A stretch of 64,000 bases of DNA, from positions 4,160,501 through 4,224,500 of the forward strand of contig JAWKZW010000001.1 of NCBI GenBank assembly GCA_041395725.1. Reading direction: 5' to 3'. The notes under the pieces were generated by a model. That model did not search any database and was not told the DNA's origin. It saw only the letters and a program-made list of their open reading frames with translations. Shown here one piece after another: positions 8,488 to 16,245 of this stretch. Position 1 is the stretch's first letter. Each line of letters begins with the position of its first letter. The position numbers and the translations under genes are program-made. Source of the stretch: Gammaproteobacteria bacterium. Its GTDB lineage: Bacteria > Pseudomonadota > Gammaproteobacteria > Pseudomonadales > Pseudohongiellaceae.

Positions 8488-9363
8488 ATGCAGATACTAG
8501 ATGGCAAACAGACCTCCGAACAGATTCGCCGGGAAATCGCCGAGCAGGTGAAAACCATCAGGCAACAGGGCGGCAAGGCTCCGCACCTGGCTGCGGTACT
8601 GGTTGGTAACGACGGTGCCAGCGAAACTTACGTAGCCAACAAGGTCAAGGATTGCGAAGAAGTGGGCTTCGATTCGACAGTTATCCGCCTGCCCGACTCA
8701 ATCAGTGAAGACGAACTGTTGAATCGAATCGAGGAGCTCAACCAGGACGACAATATCGATGGTTTCATCGTGCAACTTCCGGTCCCGAAGCACATCGACG
8801 ATCACAAGGTCATCCTGGCCATCGATCCGGCCAAGGATGTGGACGGCTTCTGCCCCGCCAATGTCGGCAATCTGTGCCTGGGGCTGCCGACCTATATCTC
8901 GGCCACACCAAACGGCATCATGGAACTGCTGGCCCGCTATGAAATCGAGACTGAGGGCAAGCACTGTGTAGTGCTGGGGCGCAGTAACATCGTCGGCACG
9001 CCCATGGCAATTCTGCTTTCACGCAACACCCGCCCCGGCAACTGCACGGTGACCCTGCTGCACAGCCGCAGTCAGGATATTGCCGGGCATTGCCGGAATG
9101 CCGACATCCTGGTAGCCGCCATAGGCAGGCCCAACTACGTGACTGCCGACATGGTTAAACCAGGTGCCGTCGTTATCGACGTTGGTATCACGCGAGTGGC
9201 AGACGACAGCCGCAGCAGCGGCTTCCGTCTGGTGGGCGATGTTGATTTTGACGCTGTAAGCGCCAGATGCAGTTTCATCACACCGGTACCCGGCGGTGTC
9301 GGCCCCATGACCCGCGCTTCGTTATTACAAAACACCCTGAAAGCCTGCCAACGGAAATCCTGA
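8488..9363 (+). CDS. folD: Methylenetetrahydrofolate dehydrogenase / methenyltetrahydrofolate cyclohydrolase
   Basis: Bifunctional enzyme interconverting 5,10-methylene-THF and 10-formyl-THF with NADP+. The 291-residue length is standard. SETYVANKVKDCEEVGF near 50 holds the catalytic Lys; DGFIVQLPVPKHID (about 90-103) and the C-terminal ITPVPGGVGPMTRASLL are the two family signatures; VVLGRSNIVGTPMA is the dinucleotide-binding turn. The ATG is at 8488. With purU on the other side of the cluster it could send C1 units from methylene-THF to formate. The aminotransferase gene starts 13 bases downstream, so they may share a transcript. Confidence 0.95.
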   Translation: MQILDGKQTSEQIRREIAEQVKTIRQQGGKAPHLAAVLVGNDGASETYVANKVKDCEEVGFDSTVIRLPDSISEDELLNRIEELNQDDNIDGFIVQLPVPKHIDDHKVILAIDPAKDVDGFCPANVGNLCLGLPTYISATPNGIMELLARYEIETEGKHCVVLGRSNIVGTPMAILLSRNTRPGNCTVTLLHSRSQDIAGHCRNADILVAAIGRPNYVTADMVKPGAVVIDVGITRVADDSRSSGFRLVGDVDFDAVSARCSFITPVPGGVGPMTRASLLQNTLKACQRKS

Positions 9364-9376
9364 GGAAGCCAGCACC

Positions 9377-10585
9377 ATGTTTGAATCACTGGAAAGTCTT
9401 AGCGCCGATCCGATTCTGGGATTAATGGCGGCCTACCGCGCCGATCGCAACCCCGATAAAATCGATCTGGGGATTGGCGTCTACAAGGATCCCAGAGGGA
9501 AAACCCCGGTAATGGCAGCGGTCAAAGAAGCCGAAACACGCCTGCTGGCGACTCAGGAGACCAAATCTTACGTGGGACCAGCCGGGGATGGCGCCTACAA
9601 CGAACACATAGCCCGGCTGGTGCTGGGCGATTCCCTTGGCGAACTGTTACAGGGCCGGCGCTGCACTGTTCAGGTCCCTGGTGGTTGCGGCGGGCTGCGG
9701 GTGGCTGCTGAATTCATCATGAAGGCCAACCCCCAGGCCCGTATCTGGGTAAGTGACCCCACCTGGCCCAATCACGTGCCACTGCTGGGTACCGCTGGAT
9801 TGCGGATAGAGACCTACCCCTACTACGACTACGAAAACCATGTCATCCGGTTCGAGGAGATGCTGGAAGCCCTGGCCACGGCAGGCAGTAACGATCTGGT
9901 CCTGCTGCACGGTTGTTGCCACAATCCCTGCGGTGCTGATCTGACCCCGGAGCAGTGGCAGGCAGTCCGTGATCTGGCACTGGAGAAAGGCTTCACTGTC
10001 TTTGTAGACCTGGCCTATCAGGGCCTCGGCGATGGCCTCGACGAAGACGTTTACGGCGTGCGCCTGCTGGCAGAGTCATTGCCGGAACTGATCGTGGTCA
10101 GCTCCTGCTCGAAAAATTTCGGCCTTTACCGCGAACGGGTCGGTGCGCTCACTGTTATCTGCCAGTCTCCCGCTCAGCTGAGTGCCGTTTCGAGCCAGCT
10201 GGCTTCGATAGCCCGAGGTATCTACTCAATGCCCCCGGACCACGGTGCCGCCATAGTCCGCATAATCCTGGAAGACCCGGATCTGACAATCAGCTGGGAC
10301 CGGGAGCTGACAGAAATGCGGGATCGCATCAACGGCTTGCGGTCCACACTGGCCACTCGACTGGCAGCCGCCGGCGCCAGCCGCAACTTTGATTTTATTC
10401 AGAACGAAAAGGGAATGTTTTCTTTCCTTGGCATCGGCGTTGCGCAGGTGCAGCAGCTGATAGAGAACTACAGCATTTACCTGGTCAACTCCAGCCGGGT
10501 CAACGTGGCGGGTATAAACGAGAGCAATATTGACTACCTGGTCGAAAGCCTGGTGTCAGTGCTGGGGGCTGTTGACTCTGACTAG
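9377..10585 (+). CDS. Aromatic/aspartate amino acid aminotransferase, class I
   Basis: PLP-dependent transaminase of the AspC/TyrB family, 402 residues. The opening LSADPILGLMAAYRAD and IDLGIGVYKD is the family N-terminus. HGCCHNPCGADLT near 178-190 is the cofactor-binding region; K246 in SSCSKNFGLYRERVGALT forms the Schiff base. The segment GCGGLRVAAEF replaces the more usual GTGALR motif, a small oddity. TyrB-like use of aromatic 2-oxoacids is plausible and a DAHP synthase gene lies 0.6 kb away, but aspartate specificity cannot be excluded. It probably shares a transcript with folD (13-base gap). Confidence 0.88.
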   Translation: MFESLESLSADPILGLMAAYRADRNPDKIDLGIGVYKDPRGKTPVMAAVKEAETRLLATQETKSYVGPAGDGAYNEHIARLVLGDSLGELLQGRRCTVQVPGGCGGLRVAAEFIMKANPQARIWVSDPTWPNHVPLLGTAGLRIETYPYYDYENHVIRFEEMLEALATAGSNDLVLLHGCCHNPCGADLTPEQWQAVRDLALEKGFTVFVDLAYQGLGDGLDEDVYGVRLLAESLPELIVVSSCSKNFGLYRERVGALTVICQSPAQLSAVSSQLASIARGIYSMPPDHGAAIVRIILEDPDLTISWDRELTEMRDRINGLRSTLATRLAAAGASRNFDFIQNEKGMFSFLGIGVAQVQQLIENYSIYLVNSSRVNVAGINESNIDYLVESLVSVLGAVDSD

Positions 10586-10626
10586 CGAACAGTTAGTGGT
10601 AACAGCCAGACCCGGCGCCGGCGCGC

Positions 10627-11061
10627 TTAGAGCCTGACCGCCATCACGTCGGTATCAATGCCCTGCAACACACAGTTGGTCGTTGCACCGGGCAGGCTCA
10701 TCCAGCCGCTGTTCTTGGTATGGCTGCCGACAATCACGAGGTCGGCTTCCAGGTCATGGGCGAGTCGCTTGATTTCGGTAGCCGGTTCGCCACGGCGGAT
10801 ATTGATCTGTTGGGAGGGAACGCGGAAACCATTGCGCATCAGAATGTCATCCAGCTTGACCGTCGCCTGGTCCAGCAATCGCCTTTGATCCGGATCTCTT
10901 GGGTCCACACGGTCGTCGGAAAACAGCACATCAGTCCGCAGCACATGAACCACATGAACCCGGTCCATACGACCGCTGCACAGCTTCAGTACGCGCCTCA
11001 GCAGTTGATCGGAGTCGGGAGTAAGGTCAATCGCGAGGAGCAACTTTTCAAAGATATCCAA
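10627..11061 (-). CDS. Universal stress protein (UspA family)
   Basis: A single Usp domain. I start it at TTG 11061, preceded by GGGAGG with 6-base spacing, giving 144 residues, the normal Usp length, beginning LDIFEKLLLAIDLTPDSDQL. An ATG at 11145 would add 28 residues that do not resemble Usp. The nucleotide-binding loop is seen as IVGSHTKNSGWMSLPGATTN near the C-terminus, a GxxGx9GS/T-like motif in which some glycines differ. Such proteins act in oxygen-limitation and general stress survival. The upstream FNR-type box (11162-11175) and correctly spaced -10 indicate anaerobic induction, as known for Anr-controlled Usp genes of Pseudomonas. Confidence 0.85.
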   Translation of the reverse strand: MDIFEKLLLAIDLTPDSDQLLRRVLKLCSGRMDRVHVVHVLRTDVLFSDDRVDPRDPDQRRLLDQATVKLDDILMRNGFRVPSQQINIRRGEPATEIKRLAHDLEADLVIVGSHTKNSGWMSLPGATTNCVLQGIDTDVMAVRL

Positions 11062-11133
11062 AACACGCCTCCCGGCTGGGATCAGCCTTCTGACTGGCAC
11101 TGATACCACTAAAAACCAAAAAAGATGCGGGCT

Positions 11134-11139
11134 AGTATG
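11134..11139 (-). promoter_or_regulatory. -10 element of the usp promoter
   Basis: On the minus strand the hexamer reads CATACT. Exactly 22 bases separate it from the FNR-type box at 11162-11175. That is the spacing expected when the box is centred 41.5 bases upstream of the transcription start (class II FNR promoter). The start would lie near 11127. Confidence 0.55.
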
Positions 11140-11161
11140 GGACACTCGCTGCTGATACCAC

Positions 11162-11175
11162 TTGATCTACATCAA
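11162..11175 (-). promoter_or_regulatory. FNR/Anr-type binding site upstream of usp
   Basis: TTGATCTACATCAA is a perfect match to the FNR consensus TTGAT-N4-ATCAA. It lies about 100 bases upstream of the universal stress gene start and 50 bases beyond the end of the DAHP synthase gene. It points to oxygen-responsive control by an FNR/Anr/Dnr protein, which is not encoded in this window. Confidence 0.75.
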
Positions 11176-11225
11176 CCGGCAGAAACAAACAGTACCACCC
11201 TCACAGCCACTAACGTGACGGGTGT

Positions 11226-12305
11226 CTAATCACTGGCACGCTGCGGCAGAACGGACTTAACAGCCGCAGCGAAACTGCGCAGCATCACCTCGGTCGCATC
11301 CCAGCCGACACAGGCATCGGTGATGGATACTCCGTAGCGGATTTCATCGAGGTCGTCAGGTATCGGCTGATTACCTTCCAGCAGATTACTCTCCAGCATG
11401 ACGCCGATAATGGAACGATTACCGGCTTTAATCTGCTCGGCGATATCATTCAGCACCATCACCTGCTTCTGAAAATCCTTACTCGAATTACCGTGGCTGC
11501 AATCGATCATGATGTTCTTTGTAATACCGGCTTTCTGCAGCTCCGCCTCACAGTTGGCCACACTGGCCCGATCATAGTTGGGAGAATTGCCCCCTCTCAG
11601 GATGACGTGACAGTGGGGATTACCCGAAGTACGAAAGACCGCCACTTTGCCCTGTTCGGTAATGCTGATAAAACTGTGGCTGGCGGAAGCTGATCGAATG
11701 GCATTGACCGCCACGGAAAGATTCCCTTCGACATTGTTTTTAAATCCAACAGCGGAAGAAATCCCACTGGCGAGTTTGCGGTGTGTGGGAGATTCTGTAG
11801 TACGGGCACCTATCGCTGTCCAGGTTACCAGATCTTGAAGATACTGCGGTGAAATCAGATCCAGAGCCTCCACCGCTATGGGTAATCCGATCCTGGCGAT
11901 TTTCAACATCAGTTCCCGGCCGGTTCTCAATCCATGATCAATCCGGTATGACCCGTCCAGATGGGGATCGTAAATCAATCCCTCCCAACCGATGGAGGTC
12001 CTGGGTTTTTCAAAATACACCCGCATGAGTATTAAAAGAGAATCGGACAATTCGTCAGCCAGCGGTTTAAGTCGCTCGGCGTAGTCAATCGCTTCACTGG
12101 TATTGTGGATCGAGCAGGGCCCCACCACCACAGCAACCCGGGGATCCTGCCTGTCCAGGATCGCCTTCAGACTCCGGTGACCCTGCAAAACGGTCTCCAA
12201 AGCTTCCCCTTCCAGGGGCAGCTCGTCTTTCAGTTGTCCGGGGGTCGGCAATTCCTCATAACCAATGATATGCAGATTGTCGATTTCATTGTTTCGCTCG
12301 CTCAT
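11226..12305 (-). CDS. 3-deoxy-7-phosphoheptulonate (DAHP) synthase, class I
   Basis: Condenses phosphoenolpyruvate and erythrose-4-phosphate, the first step of the shikimate pathway. The 359-residue length matches AroF/AroG/AroH. Visible motifs are VVVGPCSIH (PEP site, metal Cys), RVYFEKPRTSIGWEGLIYDP, AIGARTTESPTHRKLASGIS, and the metal ligands in MIDCSHGNSSKD and GVSITDACVGWD. Which aromatic amino acid inhibits it cannot be told; a Tyr- or Phe-sensitive type is likely. It is transcribed away from the EfpL gene. No trp or phe leader peptide was recognised upstream. Confidence 0.93.
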   Translation of the reverse strand: MSERNNEIDNLHIIGYEELPTPGQLKDELPLEGEALETVLQGHRSLKAILDRQDPRVAVVVGPCSIHNTSEAIDYAERLKPLADELSDSLLILMRVYFEKPRTSIGWEGLIYDPHLDGSYRIDHGLRTGRELMLKIARIGLPIAVEALDLISPQYLQDLVTWTAIGARTTESPTHRKLASGISSAVGFKNNVEGNLSVAVNAIRSASASHSFISITEQGKVAVFRTSGNPHCHVILRGGNSPNYDRASVANCEAELQKAGITKNIMIDCSHGNSSKDFQKQVMVLNDIAEQIKAGNRSIIGVMLESNLLEGNQPIPDDLDEIRYGVSITDACVGWDATEVMLRSFAAAVKSVLPQRASD

Positions 12306-12440
12306 GGTACATCCAGTCTGAATAAGATTCGTGTATTATCCTGCCGCCGCGCCGGAATGGCAAAGTCGGGTTCCCGTACCACTGTTGTTGTCCACTCTGA
12401 ATCGCTGGCATGACAGCAGCGACTGGATTCTCATCAGTGG

Positions 12441-12469
12441 TTTACTCACTATTGCCGATCCAGTAAATT
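12441..12469 (+). promoter_or_regulatory. Possible sigma70 promoter of efpL
   Basis: TTTACT (12441-12446) and TAAATT (12464-12469) are separated by 17 bases. Each matches its consensus at four of six positions. The element lies 32 bases before the efpL start at 12501. Confidence 0.4.
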
Positions 12470-12500
12470 GGCTCCAGCTTGAAAACTAATGGGGGTTGAA

Positions 12501-13067
12501 ATGCCAAAGGCAAGTGAACTGAAAAGAGGAATGGTAATCGACATCGACGGCGTTCCGCATATCGTCAAGCAACTGGAAAGTAAAAGCCCATCGTCACGGG
12601 GCGCCGCCACGCTCTATAAAGTCCGCTTTAATAACTTGCAAACCGGCCAGAAACTGGACGAGTCTTTCAAGGGGGACGACCACCTCAAGGAATCGGACTG
12701 TATCCGGGTCAAGGTGCAGTACTCCTACAAAGACGGTGATGCCTACTTTTTCATGGACACGGAAGACTTCACCCAGTACAGCCTGAACGCCGACCAGCTG
12801 GAAGGCCAGCTGGAGTTTCTCGCCGAGCAACAGGACGACATCATCGCCCTGATCATGGACGGGAACCTCCTCAGCATCGAGCTCCCCCAATCGGTATCAC
12901 TGACAATCGAAGAGACGCCGCCAGCCGTGAGCGGCTCCTCCGCCACCAACCGGACCAAGACAGCATTGCTGTCCACCGGCCTGGAAGTTCAGGTGCCCGA
13001 GTATCTTGCACCCGGCGAGGTAATCCGGGTGAATACTCTGACCGGCAAGTTCATTTCCAGAGCCTGA
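12501..13067 (+). CDS. efpL: Elongation factor P-like protein EfpL (YeiP)
   Basis: Three-domain EF-P paralogue that binds stalled ribosomes. From the ATG at 12501 the protein has 188 residues and begins MPKASELKRGMVIDIDGVPH. The loop SPSSRGAATLYKVRF places Arg at position 33, the tip residue of EfpL, where classical EF-P has a modified Lys; this also supports 12501 over the ATG at 12489. The C-terminal LSTGLEVQVPEYLAPGEVIRVNT is the conserved OB-fold end. Family work assigns EfpL to relief of polyproline and other arrests. It is divergent from the DAHP synthase gene and ends next to a palindromic repeat. Confidence 0.9.
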   Translation: MPKASELKRGMVIDIDGVPHIVKQLESKSPSSRGAATLYKVRFNNLQTGQKLDESFKGDDHLKESDCIRVKVQYSYKDGDAYFFMDTEDFTQYSLNADQLEGQLEFLAEQQDDIIALIMDGNLLSIELPQSVSLTIEETPPAVSGSSATNRTKTALLSTGLEVQVPEYLAPGEVIRVNTLTGKFISRA

Positions 13068-13102
13068 CCGGCACCTGGCCACCCGATCGCGCATGGATCG
13101 AA

Positions 13103-13152
13103 GGAGCCACTGATTAATTACCACAATGTTATGGTAATTAATCAGTGGCTCC
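13103..13152. repeat. Palindromic element R1 (perfect 21-bp arms)
   Basis: Arms at 13103-13123 and 13132-13152 are exact inverse complements around an 8-base loop. The left arm begins GGAGCCACTGATTAATTACC. It lies between convergent efpL and the lipase-like gene and can fold into a strong hairpin, so it may end transcription from both sides. Its right arm encodes the last four residues and stop of the lipase-like gene. It is the cleanest short copy of a family found at least ten times here. Confidence 0.9.
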
Positions 13153-13860
13153 CTGGTGTAAGAAGCGCCCGTAAGCGAGAAAATACAGAACCTGGTCGAT
13201 GACCTCATCATTGAACATCATCCAGGTATGGGTGACTGGCAGAATGATATGATCCGTCATTCCCTCTACCCGCGTGCTCTCGACAGACACCTTGCCGTCG
13301 TCGGGGCCGGGGATCAGGGCCGTGTACAATGGATTCAGACTCTGATTGCCGGCAATCACTCCAAGCTCAAAATTCACGGCACCGAGGGATTCCGGAACGC
13401 TGCCATCACCGGTGCCCAGCTGATCTCCGGAGGGCCCGTTAAGCAATCCGAAACCGGGGAACTCCCCCAGGGCATCCACCAGTTCGCTGCCCTGATTGGG
13501 TGGCCCCAGCATGACTACCCGACCCAGCCGCGGGTCAGCCCTGTTGGCAAAATAATACCTGACCAGAATACTGCCCAGCGAATGGGTAACGAAATGAACA
13601 GTCGTCGTACCCCCCGACGAGCAGCGCTGCAACCCCTCCCCCACCGCCAGCCAGGACAGCTCCTCCACCGGGTAATTCCGGGAGGGGTAGCTGATATTGG
13701 TGACTGTATAGCCCGCTTCCTGCAGTTTTCGCTCCAGTTCATCCATGGAACCGGCCGTTCGCCCCAGGCCGTGCAGCAGCACCACACATTCCCGAACCGA
13801 TTCTGCGGCGGCCGGTACAGCAAGAATCATAAACAGCATTGTGACAATCAGGCGTTTCAT
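13138..13860 (-). CDS. Exported alpha/beta hydrolase (lipase-like)
   Basis: The likely start is the ATG at 13860, giving 240 residues with a clear signal peptide (MKRLIVTMLFMILAVPAAAES); the 49 upstream codons lie inside murJ. The mature protein has the oxyanion loop VVLLHGLGRTAGSMDEL, the nucleophile elbow VTHSLGSILVRYY (Ser in THSLG), and a late His in PVTHTWMM. GPPNQGSELVD resembles lipase/PGAP1-like hydrolases. It probably acts on lipids or esters in the periplasm. Its last residues GATD and the stop codon come from repeat R1. It lies 14 bases downstream of murJ on the same strand and may be co-transcribed. Confidence 0.82.
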   Translation of the reverse strand: MKRLIVTMLFMILAVPAAAESVRECVVLLHGLGRTAGSMDELERKLQEAGYTVTNISYPSRNYPVEELSWLAVGEGLQRCSSGGTTTVHFVTHSLGSILVRYYFANRADPRLGRVVMLGPPNQGSELVDALGEFPGFGLLNGPSGDQLGTGDGSVPESLGAVNFELGVIAGNQSLNPLYTALIPGPDDGKVSVESTRVEGMTDHIILPVTHTWMMFNDEVIDQVLYFLAYGRFLHQGATD

Positions 13861-13874
13861 AAGTTTTGCTTTTG

Positions 13875-15461
13875 CTACCTGTGCAGGTCCAGTGGGCGCA
13901 TCCCTGTTATATAGAGGCTGCCGGCGTAAATTACCAGGCCACCGACGCAGGTGAGCATCAGTTGCAGCACCCGTGACCAGATCCCCAACTCCAGCCAGAC
14001 TGTCCAATCTCCCGCGAACCAGCTCAAAAACAGCACCATCGTTGTATTGGCAAGGCCCAGTCGCACCAGGAACAACAGCCAGCCTGGCTGACGGACTATC
14101 AGTTTGTCACGCCACAGGCCGGCAAACAGCAGGCCGGCATTGAGAAAGGCGGCCAGGCTGGTTGCCAGTGCCAGCCCAACATGCTGGAGGTCAAAGCCGA
14201 ATACCAGCACCATGTTCATTGCCATATTTGCCGCCATGGCGATGATACCGATTCGAACCGGCGTACTGGTATCCTGCCTGGCAAAATAGCCTGGCGCAAA
14301 TATTTTCACGCCCATGTAGGCAATCAGACCCAGTGCGTAGGCCCGCAGGCTCATGGCAACCCGCTCCACATCGGTGACGGAGAACTGTTCGTTCTGAAAC
14401 AGGGTGATCAGGATGGGCTCCGCGATCACGCCCAGAGCCAGGGCCGCCGGGATAGCGATCAGGCAGATAAGCCGCATGGCCCAGTCCAGCGTGCCCGCGA
14501 AATCAGCCAGGGAATTTTCCGCATTTTTGCGCGACAGACTGGGCAGAACCACCGTGGCGATCGCGATACCGAAAACGCCCAACGGTAATTCGACCAGTCG
14601 ATCAGAATAATAAAGCCAGGACACCGCATTGGACATCAACAGTGAAGCGATAAAAGCGTCCAGCAGCAGATTAATCTGACTGACCGAGACACCAAAAAGC
14701 GCCGGGATCATCAACTTCCCGATCTGCCTGACGCCCGGGTGCCTGCGGTTCAGTACAGGGACTGGAAACAGCTGAATCCGGGCCAGAAACGGCAATTGAA
14801 AAAACAGCTGAACCACGCCCGCAATCAACACCCCCCAGGCCAGAGCCAGTTCCGGCCGGGTCATGTAAGGCGCCAACAGCAGCGCACAGGCGATCAACGA
14901 GACATTCAGCAAGGCCGGCGTCAGGGCCGGTACCGCAAAGCGGTCGTAGCTGTTGAGAATCGCACCACAAAACGCCGTGAGAGAGATCAGCAGCAGATAC
15001 GGAAAGGTAAGTCGCAGCATCTGTACAAAAAGCTGGAACTTATCCGGTTGATCCAGAAACCCGTAGGCAATGGGCACCGAGATGTAGGGTGCCGCGACCA
15101 CCACCAGCACCGTGACAAGCAGCAGAATCAAACCCAGCGTCCCGGCCACGGAATTGATGAGCTGCTGAACGTCCTGATGACTGCGCTGCGTGCGGTATTC
15201 CGAAAGCACAGGCACAAACGCCTGATTGAAGGCCCCTTCGGCAAACAACCGGCGTAGAAAGTTGGGAATCCGGTTCGCCAGGAAAAAGGCGTCGGTTCCG
15301 TCACCGACTCCGAACACCCTGGCAATCACCACGTCACGGATCAGGCCAAGTACCCGCGACACCAGGGTCATCATGCCAGTCACGCCACTGGCTCTCAGCA
15401 GCCCTGAGTTGCCCTTGCCGGCTATTGCTGTGTGTGGAACCGCTGATCGTTTATCAGTCAT
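13875..15461 (-). CDS. murJ: Lipid II flippase MurJ
   Basis: Moves the peptidoglycan precursor lipid II across the inner membrane. The 528-residue protein has about 14 hydrophobic helices. The N-terminal region LLRASGVTGMMTLVSRVLGL and RVFGVGDGTDAFFLANRIPN is diagnostic of MurJ/MviN, including the conserved Arg and Asp of the central cavity; RRLFAEGAFNQAFVPVLSEY follows. Position next to rpsT is the usual gammaproteobacterial order. The stop lies just upstream of the lipase-like gene. The upstream side holds repeat R2 and the divergent rpsT promoter. Confidence 0.96.
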   Translation of the reverse strand: MTDKRSAVPHTAIAGKGNSGLLRASGVTGMMTLVSRVLGLIRDVVIARVFGVGDGTDAFFLANRIPNFLRRLFAEGAFNQAFVPVLSEYRTQRSHQDVQQLINSVAGTLGLILLLVTVLVVVAAPYISVPIAYGFLDQPDKFQLFVQMLRLTFPYLLLISLTAFCGAILNSYDRFAVPALTPALLNVSLIACALLLAPYMTRPELALAWGVLIAGVVQLFFQLPFLARIQLFPVPVLNRRHPGVRQIGKLMIPALFGVSVSQINLLLDAFIASLLMSNAVSWLYYSDRLVELPLGVFGIAIATVVLPSLSRKNAENSLADFAGTLDWAMRLICLIAIPAALALGVIAEPILITLFQNEQFSVTDVERVAMSLRAYALGLIAYMGVKIFAPGYFARQDTSTPVRIGIIAMAANMAMNMVLVFGFDLQHVGLALATSLAAFLNAGLLFAGLWRDKLIVRQPGWLLFLVRLGLANTTMVLFLSWFAGDWTVWLELGIWSRVLQLMLTCVGGLVIYAGSLYITGMRPLDLHR

Positions 15462-15511
15462 GAATTGGCTTGTTCGCCCCGGGGCCTAGTTGTTACGAAG
15501 GGAAACCCTCA

Positions 15512-15676
15512 GGGAGCTTCTGATTTAATTACCACAATGCTCTGGCCCTCAGGACGGGCCTGCCGGGCGGCGTTGTCGGCGCTTGGCAAGGGAGTGTGCC
15601 CCTTCCCTGCCCACGACGCCTGGCAGCAGCTCCCGCCAGACTGCCGCAGAGCGTTGTGGCAATTAATCAGAGGCTC
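15512..15676. repeat. Long palindromic element R2 (arms plus core)
   Basis: About 165 bases. Outer arms near 15512-15545 and 15647-15676 are imperfect inverse complements (left GGGAGCTTCTGATTTAATTA, right ending AATTAATCAGAGGCTCC). Between them lies a core whose minus-strand reading at 15626-15571 begins CTGCCAGGCGTCGTG and matches elements R7 and R10. It sits in the murJ-rpsT divergent region. The structure, terminal inverted repeats around a conserved non-coding core, is like a MITE. No open frame of note is inside. Confidence 0.8.
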
Positions 15677-15800
15677 CTTAGGAAGCAACGCAATACGCTG
15701 ATCATCCAGGCAAACCCCTTACCTCTATCGTCCATCCTGCAATCTAGTAAAGCGCATAATAGCGCCAGCCTCCGGCGTTGCCCCCGCCACTGCCCGCCTA

Positions 15801-15829
15801 TTGACATCATCAGGCGAAAACGGCATAGT
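15801..15829 (+). promoter_or_regulatory. rpsT promoter (sigma70)
   Basis: A perfect -35 TTGACA (15801-15806), a 17-base spacer and -10 CATAGT (15824-15829). It lies about 100 bases before the rpsT start, leaving a leader of roughly 95 bases, room for the S20 autoregulatory leader known in E. coli. Confidence 0.7.
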
Positions 15830-15930
15830 GTCGCGCTCGAAAATTGGGCCTTGCAGCAAGTCTCGACTGCTCCGTTTCCCAGTTAAGACACCGATTAAAA
15901 TCGCTTATCGACAACACAGAGGAGTAACTC

Positions 15931-16197
15931 TTGGCTAACTCTCCGCAAGCACGCAAACGTGCGCGTCAGGCAGAAACTCGACGCCGGCACAATGCAAGTT
16001 TCCGATCCATGGTTCGAACCAGCATCAAGAAAATTATTGCTGCCATTCAATCAGGGGACTACGAACAGGCAACTACCGCTTACAACAACGCGGTACCGGT
16101 GATCGATCGCATGGCCGATAAAGGCATCATCAAGAAGAACAAGGCTGCCAGACACAAGAGTCGTCTCAATGCGAAGATCAAAGCCCTCAAGGCCTGA
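15931..16197 (+). CDS. rpsT: 30S ribosomal protein S20
   Basis: An 88-residue, Lys/Arg-rich helical protein that binds 16S rRNA early in 30S assembly. ANSPQARKRARQAETRRRHN at the start and KNKAARHKSRLNAKIKAL at the end are the family ends. The start is TTG, preceded by GGAG at 7-base spacing; E. coli rpsT also uses UUG, which limits its translation and supports autoregulation. A strong promoter lies upstream and a bidirectional terminator downstream. Confidence 0.97.
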   Translation: MANSPQARKRARQAETRRRHNASFRSMVRTSIKKIIAAIQSGDYEQATTAYNNAVPVIDRMADKGIIKKNKAARHKSRLNAKIKALKA

Positions 16198-16207
16198 TCA
16201 CTCGCTG

Positions 16208-16236
16208 AAAAAACCGGCAACACGCCGGTTTTTTTT
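16208..16236. terminator. Bidirectional rho-independent terminator
   Basis: Stem AAAAAACCGGC / GCCGGTTTTTT around loop AACAC, with A and T tracts on both sides. It lies between convergent rpsT and proB and can serve both strands. Confidence 0.9.
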
Positions 16237-16245
16237 GGCCGGCAA

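Noticed and set aside
14104..15257. Plus-strand open frames inside murJ
   Set aside because: They are shadows of the conserved minus-strand flippase gene.
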